From positions 62,001 through 126,000 of the forward strand of contig JAOQAG010000007.1 of assembly GCA_025963715.1 (NCBI GenBank): DNA of 64,000 nt. The letters run 5' to 3'. Both the position numbers and the translations under genes were made by a program. Below are positions 34,624 through 43,169 of the stretch, piece by piece. How positions within the stretch are numbered: the first letter of the stretch is position 1; each line of letters opens with the position of its first letter. The notes beneath the pieces were generated by a model. The model was not told where the DNA came from. It searched no databases and saw nothing but the letters and a program-made list of their open reading frames with translations. The DNA comes from Bacteroidota bacterium (GTDB lineage Bacteria > Bacteroidota > Bacteroidia > 2-12-FULL-35-15).

Positions 34624-34655
34624 GTAATTTTACACTTCATATAACGTAAAATTAC
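34624..34655 (-). promoter_or_regulatory. Inverted repeat operator candidate for the toxin-antitoxin pair
   Basis: GTAATTTTAC (34624-34633) and GTAAAATTAC (34646-34655) are exact reverse complements separated by 12 bp. The proximal arm is 6 bp from the antitoxin start codon, and the spacer holds a TATATGAA stretch that could be a degenerate -7 box. Autorepression by the antitoxin or complex is usual for such pairs; binding here is inferred. Confidence 0.6.
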
Positions 34656-34809
34656 CTTTTTTGTTTCAAATAGAGAAGACATAATTGAAAATCTGGGTAC
34701 CTCCGGTTGTCATAAAATTGATTTATTGCTAAACAACATGCAAGTTATATGTAAGTTGGAGAGGTAAAATGTACCTTTTAAGGTCATTTTGAATAAGAGA
34801 GGCATAAAA

Positions 34810-34847
34810 TGCAAAAATCCTCACAACCTAATGGTTATGAGGATTTG
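34810..34847 (-). terminator. Terminator of tRNA-Asn
   Basis: AAATCCTCA-TAACC and GGTTG-TGAGGATTT pair on the minus strand (34814-34845) and are followed by a short T-run, immediately 3' of the tRNA. Confidence 0.75.
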
Positions 34848-34849
34848 CC

Positions 34850-34926
34850 TGGCTCCCTCTGCTGGACTTGAACCAGCGACCCTCTGATTAACAGTCAGAT
34901 GCTCTAACCAGCTGAGCTAAGAAGGA
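34850..34926 (-). tRNA. tRNA-Asn (GTT)
   Basis: A 77-nt cloverleaf on the minus strand. The acceptor stem is TCCTTCT with AGAGGGA (one G-T pair), followed by G and an encoded CCA. The D arm contains GCTCAGCTGGTTAGAGC, the anticodon stem TCTGA/TCAGA has the loop CTGTTAA (anticodon GTT), and the T arm is GCTGG/CCAGC with loop TTCAAGT. Anticodon GTT reads Asn AAC/AAU. Confidence 0.95.
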
Positions 34927-34999
34927 ATTTATCCTGGTTAATGAAGAATTTTTCCTTAAAAAGGAGTGCAATATTAGTATCTTCAAAGCAAATATGCAA

Positions 35000-35007
35000 T
35001 ATATTTG
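35000..35007 (+). promoter_or_regulatory. Candidate -7 box for the PfkB kinase gene
   Basis: TATATTTG matches TAnnTTTG, 26 bp upstream of the ATG at 35034. Confidence 0.4.
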
Positions 35008-35033
35008 TCGAAAATTTTATAAAAAACTTAAAT

Positions 35034-35957
35034 ATGAGCTTATTAGTTGTTGGTACAGTTGCATTTGATGCCATTGAAACTCCTTTCGGGAAAACCGATA
35101 AAATCCTTGGTGGTGCTGCCACTTACATTTCTTTAGCCGCTTCTTATTTTACCAAAAACATCAATTTGGTGTCGGTTGTAGGCGAAGATTTTCCGGCTGC
35201 AAATATTGAAATGTTACAGAAACACAATGTAAATACCGATGGTTTACAGGTTTTAAAAGGTCAAAAAACCTTTTTCTGGGCCGGAAAGTACCACAACGAC
35301 ATGAATACCCGTGATACCATCACAACGGAACTGAACGTACTGGAAACATTTAACCCGGTTGTTCCGGAAGCATACCAGGATTGCGAATTTTTAATGCTGG
35401 GTAACTTAATGCCCAAAGTTCAGCAACAAGTATTGTCACAGCTGAAAAGCCGCCCGAAATTAATCGTTTTGGATACGATGAATTTCTGGATGGACATCGC
35501 TATGCCGGAATTAATGGAAACATTAAAGCAGATAGATGTATTAACGATCAACGATTCGGAAGCACGCCAGCTTTCCGGCGAATATTCATTGGTAAAGGCA
35601 GCACAAAAAATCCTGGCAATGGGGCCAAAATACCTGATCATTAAAAAAGGCGAGCACGGTGCATTGCTGTTCAATAAAGAACAAGTGTTTTTTGCTCCTG
35701 CATTGCCTTTGGAAGATGTATTTGATCCAACCGGTGCAGGCGACAGCTTTGCAGGTGGATTTATCGGTTATATTGCTGCTACAAAAGATATTTCCTTTGA
35801 GAATATGAAACGCGCTATCATTTTTGGTTCGGCCACAGCTTCTTTCTGCGTGGAGAAATTCGGGACAGAAAACCTGGTGGGCTTAACACAGGAAGAAGTG
35901 GATGCACGGGTGCAGGAATTTGTGGATTTGGTGCAGTTTGATATTGCGCTGGTGTAG
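35034..35957 (+). CDS. PfkB-family carbohydrate kinase
   Basis: A 307-residue ribokinase-fold kinase. The start at 35034 (MSLLVVGTVAFDAIETPFGK) fits the family's first strand; the open frame upstream contains the -7 box and is not coding. Motifs are LGGAATYISLAASYF (GG near the N-terminus) and the ATP/catalytic signature FDPTGAGDSFAGGFIG (about residues 240-255), with the Asp base in G-A-G-D. It phosphorylates a sugar or nucleoside; the substrate cannot be told. It is convergent with the SOD gene across a shared terminator. Confidence 0.88.
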   Translation: MSLLVVGTVAFDAIETPFGKTDKILGGAATYISLAASYFTKNINLVSVVGEDFPAANIEMLQKHNVNTDGLQVLKGQKTFFWAGKYHNDMNTRDTITTELNVLETFNPVVPEAYQDCEFLMLGNLMPKVQQQVLSQLKSRPKLIVLDTMNFWMDIAMPELMETLKQIDVLTINDSEARQLSGEYSLVKAAQKILAMGPKYLIIKKGEHGALLFNKEQVFFAPALPLEDVFDPTGAGDSFAGGFIGYIAATKDISFENMKRAIIFGSATASFCVEKFGTENLVGLTQEEVDARVQEFVDLVQFDIALV

Positions 35958-36145
35958 TTTTACCACTAAGGCACTGAGAGCACTAAGCTATTTTCTCGCA
36001 GAGACGCAGAGGTTAAACCGCTTAAAGGTTTTCTCGCAAAGGCGCAAAGCCCGCAAAGAATAAAATAAAAATGCCCGGCTTTAATTAAGCCGGGCATTTT
36101 TTGTTTTTTTATAAATCTCAGTGGCCTTAGTGCCTTAGTGGTAAA
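35958..36145. repeat. Inverted arms TTTACCACTAAGGCACTGAG around a terminator
   Basis: The left arm (35958-35979) TTTACCACTAAGGCACTGAG faces a right arm ending GCCTTAGTGGTAAA (36127-36145, preceded by CTCAGTGGCCTTAGT). Between them are further TCTCGCAGAGACGCAGAGG and TCTCGCAAAGGCGCAAAG words and the PfkB/SOD terminator. It follows the inverted-arm pattern seen elsewhere in the window. Confidence 0.6.
36069..36101. terminator. Bidirectional terminator between PfkB kinase and SOD genes
   Basis: AAATGCCCGGCTT and AAGCCGGGCATTT pair around TAATT, with an A-rich left flank and T-rich right flank, so it can serve both convergent genes. Confidence 0.85.
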
Positions 36146-36148
36146 AAG

Positions 36149-36922
36149 CTATTTCGTGGCAGCGTACAAACTTTCCGCAGTTTCCCAATTCACTACATTC
36201 CAAAAGGAAGCAATGTAATCGGCGCGGCGGTTTTGATTTTTCAGGTAATAGGCATGTTCCCATACATCCAGCGCCAGCACAGGCGTTCCTTTTACTTCAA
36301 CTGAATCTAAATTCATTAAAGGATTATCCTGGTTAGCGGTAGAGCCAATTACCAATTTGCCATCGCTTGTTTTTACCAGCCATGCCCAACCCGAGCCGAA
36401 ACGTTTGGTGGCAGCATCCCCAAATTGTTTTTTAAATTCATCCATGGAGCCGAATGTTTTTGTGATCGCGTCCGTCAGTTTGCCTGAAGGAGCAGCAGCA
36501 CCTGCTTTTGGCGGCGTCATCAGCGTCCAGAAAAGCGAGTGATTGTAATGTCCGCCTCCATTGTTACGGAGAGCCGGTGGTAATTTACCAGCATTGTTGA
36601 ACATGTTCTCAAATGTAGGAGAACCGCCAATGGTACTTACATCAAATGTTTCCAGCGCTTTGTTCAAATTGGTAACATAGGCCTGGTGATGTTTATCGTG
36701 GTGGATCTCCATCGTCATTTTGTCGATGTGTGGTTCCAACGCATCATATCCGTAAGGTAAAGCGGGCAATGTAAATTTTCCGCCATCCGGTTCTATGAAA
36801 ATAGTTTCAGCAAAATTGCCCGATGCAAATGCTTTGTTTAAAATAGAGGAAGCCGTAATGCTTCCAATAACGAGTGCCGCTGATTTTATTAAAAAATCTC
36901 TGCGTGAATTTTCTTTTTCCAT
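36149..36922 (-). CDS. Exported Fe/Mn superoxide dismutase
   Basis: A 257-residue SOD that converts superoxide to H2O2 and O2. The N-terminal 35 residues are a twin-arginine-type signal ([16 protein letters not shown]), so it is exported folded with its metal. The mature enzyme has the metal ligands and motifs of the family: [20 protein letters not shown] (His), [11 protein letters not shown] (His) and [10 protein letters not shown] (Asp, His). Whether Fe or Mn is used cannot be decided. The leader just upstream of the ATG is a repeat shared with two other genes in this window. Confidence 0.92.
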   Translation of the reverse strand: MEKENSRRDFLIKSAALVIGSITASSILNKAFASGNFAETIFIEPDGGKFTLPALPYGYDALEPHIDKMTMEIHHDKHHQAYVTNLNKALETFDVSTIGGSPTFENMFNNAGKLPPALRNNGGGHYNHSLFWTLMTPPKAGAAAPSGKLTDAITKTFGSMDEFKKQFGDAATKRFGSGWAWLVKTSDGKLVIGSTANQDNPLMNLDSVEVKGTPVLALDVWEHAYYLKNQNRRADYIASFWNVVNWETAESLYAATK

Positions 36923-36966
36923 AATCTACTAAATACTAATGAATACCAATATACTAATCTGTGTGG
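36923..36966 (-). repeat. TACTAAAT leader repeat before SOD
   Basis: Read on the minus strand it is CCACACAGATTAGTATATTGG followed by TATTCATTAGTATTTAGTAGATT, ending at the SOD start codon. Very similar sequences abut the starts at 60258 and 63905. Confidence 0.65.
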
Positions 36967-37242
36967 TCAATCAACGAAAAACGAAATTTTGCGAAATGAA
37001 CGAAATTGTGTGTTAGAAATACATTATCAATTAATCAGCATTTCCCGCACAAAATCCTAAATCCCAATTCCTAAATCCTTATTTATTTCATTGTCAATAT
37101 ACTAATCGTGTGGTCAATCAACGAAAAACGAAATTTTGCGAAATGAACGAAATTGTGTGTTAGAAATACATTATCAATTAATCAGCATTCCCCGCGCAAA
37201 ATTCTAAATCTCAATTCCTAAATCCTTATTTATTTCATTGTC
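36948..37242. repeat. Direct tandem repeat, 2 copies of about 148 bp
   Basis: Copies at 36948-37095 and 37096-37242 are nearly identical, beginning AATATACTAATC and containing CAATCAACGAAAAACGAAATT and AATCAGCATT. They fill the gap between the SOD and biotin-carrier genes. No coding frame. The repeat unit begins inside the SOD leader element. Confidence 0.85.
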
Positions 37243-37270
37243 AATTATCAACTCTCCATTATCAATTAAC

Positions 37271-37774
37271 TTAAGCGAAATTGATCAGCACCTGATTTTT
37301 CTCCACCGCAACGCCTTTTTTTACATTGATCTTTTTAATGATGCCATCGGTAGGCGATTTTAAAATGTTCTCCATCTTCATCGCTTCGAGCACCAAAATA
37401 GGATCGCCTTTTTTTACTTCATCGCCTTCTGCAATACGGATATCCAATACTAATCCCGGCATCGGCGCTTTTATCTCATTTACTTTTGCAGAAGCCATGT
37501 TATCCAAACCAAGGCTTTTCAGCAGCTCATCAAACTTGTCCTTTACACTCAGCTGGTATTTATTTCCATTTACGGAAATGGTAAAACTCTTTTCTGCAAT
37601 GTCTGCTTTTATCACTTCCACGGAGTAGGATTTATTGTTCCTGATCACATGAAAACTGCCATTCTTCACTTCGATCACATCCCATAAAAATTGTGTGCCA
37701 TCAAGCGTTCCGCCTGCATTGTTTTCGAACACCACGGTGTGTTCCTTTTTATTATTGACATTTACTTTTAGCAT
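37271..37774 (-). CDS. Biotin carboxyl carrier protein subunit
   Basis: A 167-residue biotin carrier. The C-terminal 70 residues form the biotinyl domain with the modification motif EAMKMEN (Lys133) inside GDPILVLEAMKMENILKSP, and IKAPMPGLVLDIRIAEGDEV at its start. The N-terminal part (about 1-90) is a separate beta-rich domain. This architecture matches the carrier subunit of acetyl/propionyl-CoA carboxylase complexes in Bacteroidota. The start at 37774 (MLKVNVNN) is preferred over an upstream ATG at 37807. No carboxylase or carboxyltransferase gene is adjacent. Confidence 0.88.
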   Translation of the reverse strand: MLKVNVNNKKEHTVVFENNAGGTLDGTQFLWDVIEVKNGSFHVIRNNKSYSVEVIKADIAEKSFTISVNGNKYQLSVKDKFDELLKSLGLDNMASAKVNEIKAPMPGLVLDIRIAEGDEVKKGDPILVLEAMKMENILKSPTDGIIKKINVKKGVAVEKNQVLINFA

Positions 37775-37885
37775 AAAACAAATGTATTGTTTCTTTATTG
37801 TTTTCACAAATAAAACCGTCCGTCAAATTTAATTTGAAATGAACAATATTTTCGCAACCTTTGGTTCCTTAAAAAAAATAAAAGG

Positions 37886-40549
37886 ATGAAACTTCACATA
37901 CCCGTTTTTGTACTCGCTACAGCGATCACATTCAGCTCCTGCAATGTGTTTAAAAAATCGAAAAAGGATAACGATCTGGCAGTTGTTAACCTCGATACTG
38001 TTAACGCTGTCGCGAAAGCGCCCGAGCCGGTTCAGTACCAGGCATCCGCAACGCGCCTCAACGACATTGTACACACCAAGCTGGATGTAAGCTTCGACTG
38101 GACAAAACAGTATATGTACGGAAAAGCAACGATCACCGCAAAACCGCATTTTTACCCGCAATCAACGCTGGTGCTGGATGCGCGCGGAATGGAGATCAAA
38201 GATGTGATGCTGGCACCAAAAACTACCAAAACATCGGACAACGCCGGAGCAATTTATAACCAAACGCCGTACATGGTTTTAAAATATACGTATGCGGATG
38301 ATGTACTGACGATCCAGCTGGACAAGGAATACAAGAACACGGATGAATATACTGTTTTTATCAATTACGTTTCCAAGCCGAATGAATTAAAAAAGAAAGG
38401 CGGAAGCGCTGCGATTACGGATGATAAAGGATTGTATTTTATTAATCCCGATGGAAAAGAAAAAAACAAACCGATGGAGATCTGGACACAGGGCGAAACA
38501 CAATCCAGCTCGGTATGGTATCCTACTATCGACCGCCCCAACCAGCGCATGACGCAGGAAATTTACATGACGGTGGAAAATAAATACGTGACACTTTCCA
38601 ATGGTGAATTGGTTTCGTCGATTGATAACGGTGATGGTACCCGCACCGATTACTGGAAAATGGAATTGCCGTTTGCACCGTATTTATCGATGATGGCAGT
38701 GGGCGATTTTGCTGTGATCAAAGACAATAAATGGCGCGGCAAAGAAGTAAATTATTACGTGGAAAAAGAGTTTGCGCCTTATGCAAAAGATATTTTCGGG
38801 AACACGCCGGAGATGCTTGAATTTTTCTCGAACAAATTAGGAGTTGAATTCCCCTGGAATAAATATTCCCAGATAGTAGTGCGGGATTATGTTTCCGGCG
38901 CGATGGAAAATGTAACGGCAACGCTGCATGGCGAATTTTTGAATCGTACCGCGCGTGAGATGATCGATAAAGACAACGAAGATGTGATCTCGCATGAATT
39001 ATTCCACCAATGGTTTGGCGATTATGTGACTTGCGAATCCTGGAGCAATTTGCCATTGAATGAATCCTTTGCTACTTACGGCGAATATTTGTGGGAAGAA
39101 TATAAATACGGTTTGGATGCTGCCGATGCGCACAGTGCGGAATCCCGTGCAGGCTATCTTGCAGAAGCAGCGCGCAAGCAGGTGGACCTGATCCGTTTCC
39201 AGTATGATGATAAGGAAGACATGTTTGACGGACACAGCTACAACAAAGGCGGGCAGGTACTGCACATGCTGCGTAAATACGTGGGCGATGATGCATTTTT
39301 TGCTTCCCTGAAACTGTACCTGGAAACAAATAAATTTACTCCTGTGGAGATCGATAATTTACGTTTGGCATTTGAAAAAGTAACAGGCGAGGATCTCAAC
39401 TGGTTTTTCAATCAATGGTTTTTATCGCCGGGGCATCCGGAATTAGTGATCCGTACAACGTATGACGCGATCAATAAAAAAGAAACGGTACAGATCAAAC
39501 AAACGCAAAATTTTGCAAAAATTCCGTTGTTTAAATTGCCGATGTACGTGGATCTGTATTTCGGGAAAACCGTACAACGAATGAGAATTACAGTTACGAA
39601 GGCAGAAGAAACGTTTGCTTTTGATGCGCCTGCCAAACCGGACCTGGTAAATGTGGATGCGGAAAAACAATTGTTGTGTACAAAAGATGAGGTGAAATCG
39701 CCGGAAGAATTAGTATTCCAGTATGCAAACGGACCGCTGTATTTAGATCGCTCCGAAGCGCTTACAAAACTGGCGGAAAAAGCACACGATGCTATTTCTA
39801 CACAAGTGATCATTTCCGCTTTGAGCGATAAATTCTGGGGGTTGAGAAGCGATGCGATCGGGATGCTGAAAGACATTGCGCCGGGACATGAAGCGGAGAT
39901 CAAAACCAAAATGCTGGACATTGCGAAGAATGATCCGAAATCAATTGTACGTTCTGCCGCCATTGATTATTTAGTGGCAAATTACAAAGATGCAGACCTG
40001 CAGGAATTATACAAAAATGGATTGAATGATAAATCGTATGCGGTTTTGGGTTCTTCGCTGGGTGGCATTGCCAAAGCAAACCCGGAAGAAGGAATGAAGC
40101 TGGCAAAACAATATGAAAGTGAAAAAAGTGTGGAGGTGTTGTACGCGATCGCTGATCTGTATTCGAAATACGGAAATGACGATAACAGCGATTTTTTTGT
40201 GAGATCGCAGGAGAATTTCTCCGGATTTGAAAAGATCGGCTACATCACACAGTATGCAGCATTTTTAAAACGTGCGAAAAAAGATGAAACCGTTGACAAG
40301 GGCGTTTCCATTATGGAAGCCATTGCAAAAGATGAAAACAACAGTAAATGGGTGGCGTATTATGCGAAGAAATCCATCAAGGACCTGATCACAATGTATG
40401 ACGATCGCGAAAGCGTGGCGGAAATGAAGCTGAAAAACATCAAAGAAGGCAACCCAAATGCAGCCGGAACACAGGAATTGCAAAGCCAGGCAGATGATGC
40501 CAAACAACAAAAACAAAAATTAACAGCTGTTTTTAACGGTCTGAAATAA
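37886..40549 (+). CDS. M1-family aminopeptidase lipoprotein
   Basis: An 887-residue zinc aminopeptidase. A lipoprotein signal (MKLHIPVFVLATAITFSSC) places it on the membrane. Family motifs are GAMEN (338-342, substrate N-terminus recognition) and HELFH-x18-E (His370, His374, Glu393 bind Zn; Glu371 is the base). The C-terminal region from about 630 is HEAT/ARM-like helical repeats. It releases N-terminal amino acids from peptides in the periplasm. Length and architecture are normal for Bacteroidota M1 enzymes. Confidence 0.93.
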   Translation: MKLHIPVFVLATAITFSSCNVFKKSKKDNDLAVVNLDTVNAVAKAPEPVQYQASATRLNDIVHTKLDVSFDWTKQYMYGKATITAKPHFYPQSTLVLDARGMEIKDVMLAPKTTKTSDNAGAIYNQTPYMVLKYTYADDVLTIQLDKEYKNTDEYTVFINYVSKPNELKKKGGSAAITDDKGLYFINPDGKEKNKPMEIWTQGETQSSSVWYPTIDRPNQRMTQEIYMTVENKYVTLSNGELVSSIDNGDGTRTDYWKMELPFAPYLSMMAVGDFAVIKDNKWRGKEVNYYVEKEFAPYAKDIFGNTPEMLEFFSNKLGVEFPWNKYSQIVVRDYVSGAMENVTATLHGEFLNRTAREMIDKDNEDVISHELFHQWFGDYVTCESWSNLPLNESFATYGEYLWEEYKYGLDAADAHSAESRAGYLAEAARKQVDLIRFQYDDKEDMFDGHSYNKGGQVLHMLRKYVGDDAFFASLKLYLETNKFTPVEIDNLRLAFEKVTGEDLNWFFNQWFLSPGHPELVIRTTYDAINKKETVQIKQTQNFAKIPLFKLPMYVDLYFGKTVQRMRITVTKAEETFAFDAPAKPDLVNVDAEKQLLCTKDEVKSPEELVFQYANGPLYLDRSEALTKLAEKAHDAISTQVIISALSDKFWGLRSDAIGMLKDIAPGHEAEIKTKMLDIAKNDPKSIVRSAAIDYLVANYKDADLQELYKNGLNDKSYAVLGSSLGGIAKANPEEGMKLAKQYESEKSVEVLYAIADLYSKYGNDDNSDFFVRSQENFSGFEKIGYITQYAAFLKRAKKDETVDKGVSIMEAIAKDENNSKWVAYYAKKSIKDLITMYDDRESVAEMKLKNIKEGNPNAAGTQELQSQADDAKQQKQKLTAVFNGLK

Positions 40550-40602
40550 AAAGATGCTGTTATATGGAAATGTTGGTTTTTTATAATAGTCACAAATAAC
40601 TC

Positions 40603-40630
40603 TGTCATCCCGGGTCAGGCCCGGGATGAC
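40603..40630. repeat. TCATCCCG palindromic repeat, copy 3
   Basis: GTCATCCCGGG-TCAGG-CCCGGGATGAC, a near-perfect palindrome in the gap before panD. Confidence 0.75.
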
Positions 40631-40779
40631 AGCTCAGGAAGATATTTTTGTTTCCATAGAAACATTTTATAATAAACAGGGTACGGTTTAAGAGCCTTTT
40701 TTATACCTGAAATTATCCGCTTTATTGTCCGTGATGGAGGTTTAAATAGAATCCGCAAGGTCAGGTCATTAAATTTATT

Positions 40780-40787
40780 TAATTTTG
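40780..40787 (+). promoter_or_regulatory. -7 box abutting the panD start
   Basis: TAATTTTG followed by CACCC, only 8 bp before the panD ATG. The mRNA would begin within a few bases of the start codon, meaning leaderless or nearly so. Confidence 0.5.
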
Positions 40788-40795
40788 CACCCGTT

Positions 40796-41146
40796 ATGCA
40801 AATAGAAGTTTTAAAATCGAAGATCCACCGCGTTACAGTAACGCAAGCCGATTTGGATTATATAGGTTCGGTAACCATTGACGAAGACCTGATGGATGCA
40901 GCGAACATGATTGAAAATGAAAAAGTAGACATTTTTAATTACAACAACGGCGAGCGTTTTACAACGTATGTGATCAAAGGCGAGCGTGGCTCCAAAGTGA
41001 TCTGCCTGAACGGCCCGGCGTCCTTAAAAGTAAAAGTTGGGCACGAAGTAATTATTGTTTCTTATGCCGTAATGGATTTTGAAGAAGCAAAAACGCACAA
41101 GCCTACCGTAATTTTCCCGGATACAAAAACAAACTCATTAAGATAG
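40796..41146 (+). CDS. panD: Aspartate 1-decarboxylase
   Basis: A 116-residue pyruvoyl enzyme that makes beta-alanine from aspartate for pantothenate and CoA synthesis. It is made as a proenzyme that self-cleaves at Gly24-Ser25 in [17 protein letters not shown], turning Ser25 into the pyruvoyl group. Other family marks are [17 protein letters not shown] and [21 protein letters not shown]. Length equals the usual 115-127. The TTG-start gene for a flippase-like membrane protein begins 2 nt after its stop, so the two are likely coupled. Confidence 0.96.
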   Translation: MQIEVLKSKIHRVTVTQADLDYIGSVTIDEDLMDAANMIENEKVDIFNYNNGERFTTYVIKGERGSKVICLNGPASLKVKVGHEVIIVSYAVMDFEEAKTHKPTVIFPDTKTNSLR

Positions 41147-41148
41147 TT

Positions 41149-42180
41149 TTGAAAAAACAACTAACCAACGTCGTAAAGTTCCTTTTTTTCCTTGGAATAG
41201 GAGCTTTACTGATCTGGTTAGCGGTTAGGAACAAAACGGCTGAAGAGCTGAACAACATCAAACTGGCGATCCAAAAAGCCAATTATTTCTGGATCGTTCT
41301 CTCGATCGTTGTCAGCGGATTGAGCCATTATTTCCGTGCTGCACGCTGGAAAATTTTACTGGCACCGCTCGGTCACAAACCCAAAACCAGCAATGCATTT
41401 TTTTCGGTCATGTCGGGTTACCTTGCCAACCTTGCCGTTCCGCGCTTGGGCGAAGTGACGCGCTGCGGATTGCTCAACGAATATGAGAAAGTTCCATTCG
41501 TACAAGGTTTCGGTACAGTGATCGCCGAACGTGCTATTGATGTGGTGTGTTTGCTGATCCTTTTCTTCCTGACACTCGGCATCGAATTCAAAAAAATATC
41601 CGGGATCGCCAATGATTTAATCTTTGCGAATGTTGCTGCAAAATTCAATTCATTAACGCAAAAATCAATGTTCATGACCGTTGCCTTAACGGTTTTAATA
41701 CTTGCCGTTGCCGGATTTTTCTATTTCCGCAAAAAAATTCAGGCGCTGATGTCCGGAAAAATAAAAGGATTTATTGGTGGTTTGTGGGATGGATTACTGA
41801 GCGTAAAAAAAGTGGATCGCCCTATCGCTTTTATTGTTTATACCGTACTGATCTGGCTGATGTATATCCTGCAGGTGTACGTTTGTTTTTTCGCGTTCAG
41901 CGAATTATCCCATCTTTCTTTCATCGTGGGGATCGTGATCACTGTTTTCGGAAGCATTGCCATTATTGTGGTTCCGGGCGGAACAGGCATGTACCAGATC
42001 ATTGTTATCCAAATTTTAACCACCGTTTATTTTATTTCCGAACCATCTTCCTTCGCATTTGCATGGGCGGTATGGGCATCACAGATCTTTTTAATTCTTT
42101 GTGCGGGATTGATCTCGCTGATATTGCTTCCCTTGCTGAATAAAAATACGGAAGAAGAAACCGAAGTTCCGATCACTTAA
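41149..42180 (+). CDS. Lysylphosphatidylglycerol synthetase/UPF0104-like membrane protein
   Basis: A 343-residue inner-membrane protein with about eight helices. The motif [20 protein letters not shown] (about residues 97-116) with [16 protein letters not shown] is the hallmark of the UPF0104/LPG-flippase-like family. Late segments include [17 protein letters not shown]. Members are linked to lipid flipping or glycolipid handling; the substrate here is unknown. It starts with TTG, 2 nt after panD, and is followed 16 nt later by an rfaE2 homologue. Confidence 0.85.
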   Translation: MKKQLTNVVKFLFFLGIGALLIWLAVRNKTAEELNNIKLAIQKANYFWIVLSIVVSGLSHYFRAARWKILLAPLGHKPKTSNAFFSVMSGYLANLAVPRLGEVTRCGLLNEYEKVPFVQGFGTVIAERAIDVVCLLILFFLTLGIEFKKISGIANDLIFANVAAKFNSLTQKSMFMTVALTVLILAVAGFFYFRKKIQALMSGKIKGFIGGLWDGLLSVKKVDRPIAFIVYTVLIWLMYILQVYVCFFAFSELSHLSFIVGIVITVFGSIAIIVVPGGTGMYQIIVIQILTTVYFISEPSSFAFAWAVWASQIFLILCAGLISLILLPLLNKNTEEETEVPIT

Positions 42181-42196
42181 TCAAATCAATAATTGT

Positions 42197-42739
42197 ATGG
42201 TACCTTATACACACAAATTACCGGCACTCGACATTGTACAATCCAAGATCTACACGCTTGAAACGTTGCGCAAGCCGCTGATCGTCTGGCGTTTTTTTGG
42301 TAAACGAATTGTTTTTACAAACGGCTGTTTTGATATTATCCACCGTGGCCACATCGATTATCTGGCAAAGGCAAGCGACCTTGGCGGATCACTGGTAGTT
42401 GGGATCAACAGCGATGCATCTGTAAAACGCCAGGGCAAATCGGCAGCACGCCCTTTACAGGATGAGCAAACCCGCGCGATGATTTTAGCATCACTGCATT
42501 TTGTAAGCGGTGTGATCATTTTTGATGAAGATACCCCGAAAGACCTGATCGAATTTGTAAGCCCCGATGTATTGGTGAAAGGCGCTGATTACGATGCAAA
42601 CGAAAAAGATCCCTCAAGCAAAAAATACATTGTTGGTTCCGATTACGTAAAAGCAAATGGTGGCGAAGTAAAAACCATTGAATTTTTAGAAGGATTTTCG
42701 ACGACAGCAATTGAGAAGAAAATCAAAGAAATGCAGTAG
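42197..42739 (+). CDS. rfaE2: D-glycero-beta-D-manno-heptose 1-phosphate adenylyltransferase
   Basis: A 180-residue nucleotidyltransferase. The motif [20 protein letters not shown] contains the HxGH nucleotide-binding signature (HRGH), and [19 protein letters not shown] the second conserved region; VLVKGADY and [11 protein letters not shown] complete the RfaE C-terminal-domain family. It makes ADP-heptose for LPS core assembly from heptose-1-phosphate and ATP. It is the stand-alone adenylyltransferase form, without the fused kinase of E. coli HldE. No other heptose gene is nearby. Confidence 0.93.
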   Translation: MVPYTHKLPALDIVQSKIYTLETLRKPLIVWRFFGKRIVFTNGCFDIIHRGHIDYLAKASDLGGSLVVGINSDASVKRQGKSAARPLQDEQTRAMILASLHFVSGVIIFDEDTPKDLIEFVSPDVLVKGADYDANEKDPSSKKYIVGSDYVKANGGEVKTIEFLEGFSTTAIEKKIKEMQ

Positions 42740-43169
42740 ACACAAATAAAAAGTAGACAGTCGACAAGCAAGCAGGAAGTAGACAAATGAAAAGTAGACA
42801 ATCAACAAGAAAAGAAAAAAGTAAACAAATAAGGGAAAAGGAAAAAAACCAATAGGCAAATCCTATCAATTATTAAAAATAAAAAACGCAGCTCAATGGA
42901 GTTGCGTTTTTTTATTTGTTTTTTATTTACAAAGTGCGTCCTTGTTTACTGCCAAACTGTCTACTGCTTTTTCTTTTTCATACACAGTACTTTTTGTCTA
43001 TTGTCTACTTCTTTTAATTGTCTACTCTCAACACAGTGCGTCCTTGTTTACTGCCAACTGTCTACTGCTTTTTCTTTTTCATACAGTACATTTGCCTTTT
43101 GCCAATTGCTCTTTGCCAATTTTCTCCACACAGTACGTCCTTGTCTACTGCCAATTGTCCATTTCCTTC
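42740..43169. repeat. GTAGAC/GTCTAC low-complexity repeat field around a terminator
   Basis: Left of the terminator the phrases AAAAGTAGACAATCAACAAG and AAGTAGACAAATG recur; right of it three copies of ACACAGTGCGTCCTTGTTTA followed by CTGCCAACTGTCTACTGC occur (about 42929, 43032 and 43131). The left and right words are reverse complements in their GTAGAC/GTCTAC core. The apparent open frames here are artefacts of this repetition. Confidence 0.7.
42883..42914 (+). terminator. Terminator after rfaE2
   Basis: AAAACGCAGCTC pairs with GAGTTGCGTTTT around AATG (one G-T pair), with a T-run. Confidence 0.75.

Noticed and set aside
34850-34926. Genomic island at tRNA-Asn
   Set aside because: No integrase, no duplicated tRNA 3' end seen nearby, and genes on either side are core; only the toxin-antitoxin pair could be imported.
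36948-37242. CRISPR array
   Set aside because: Only two long units with no spacers and no cas genes; it is a simple tandem duplication.
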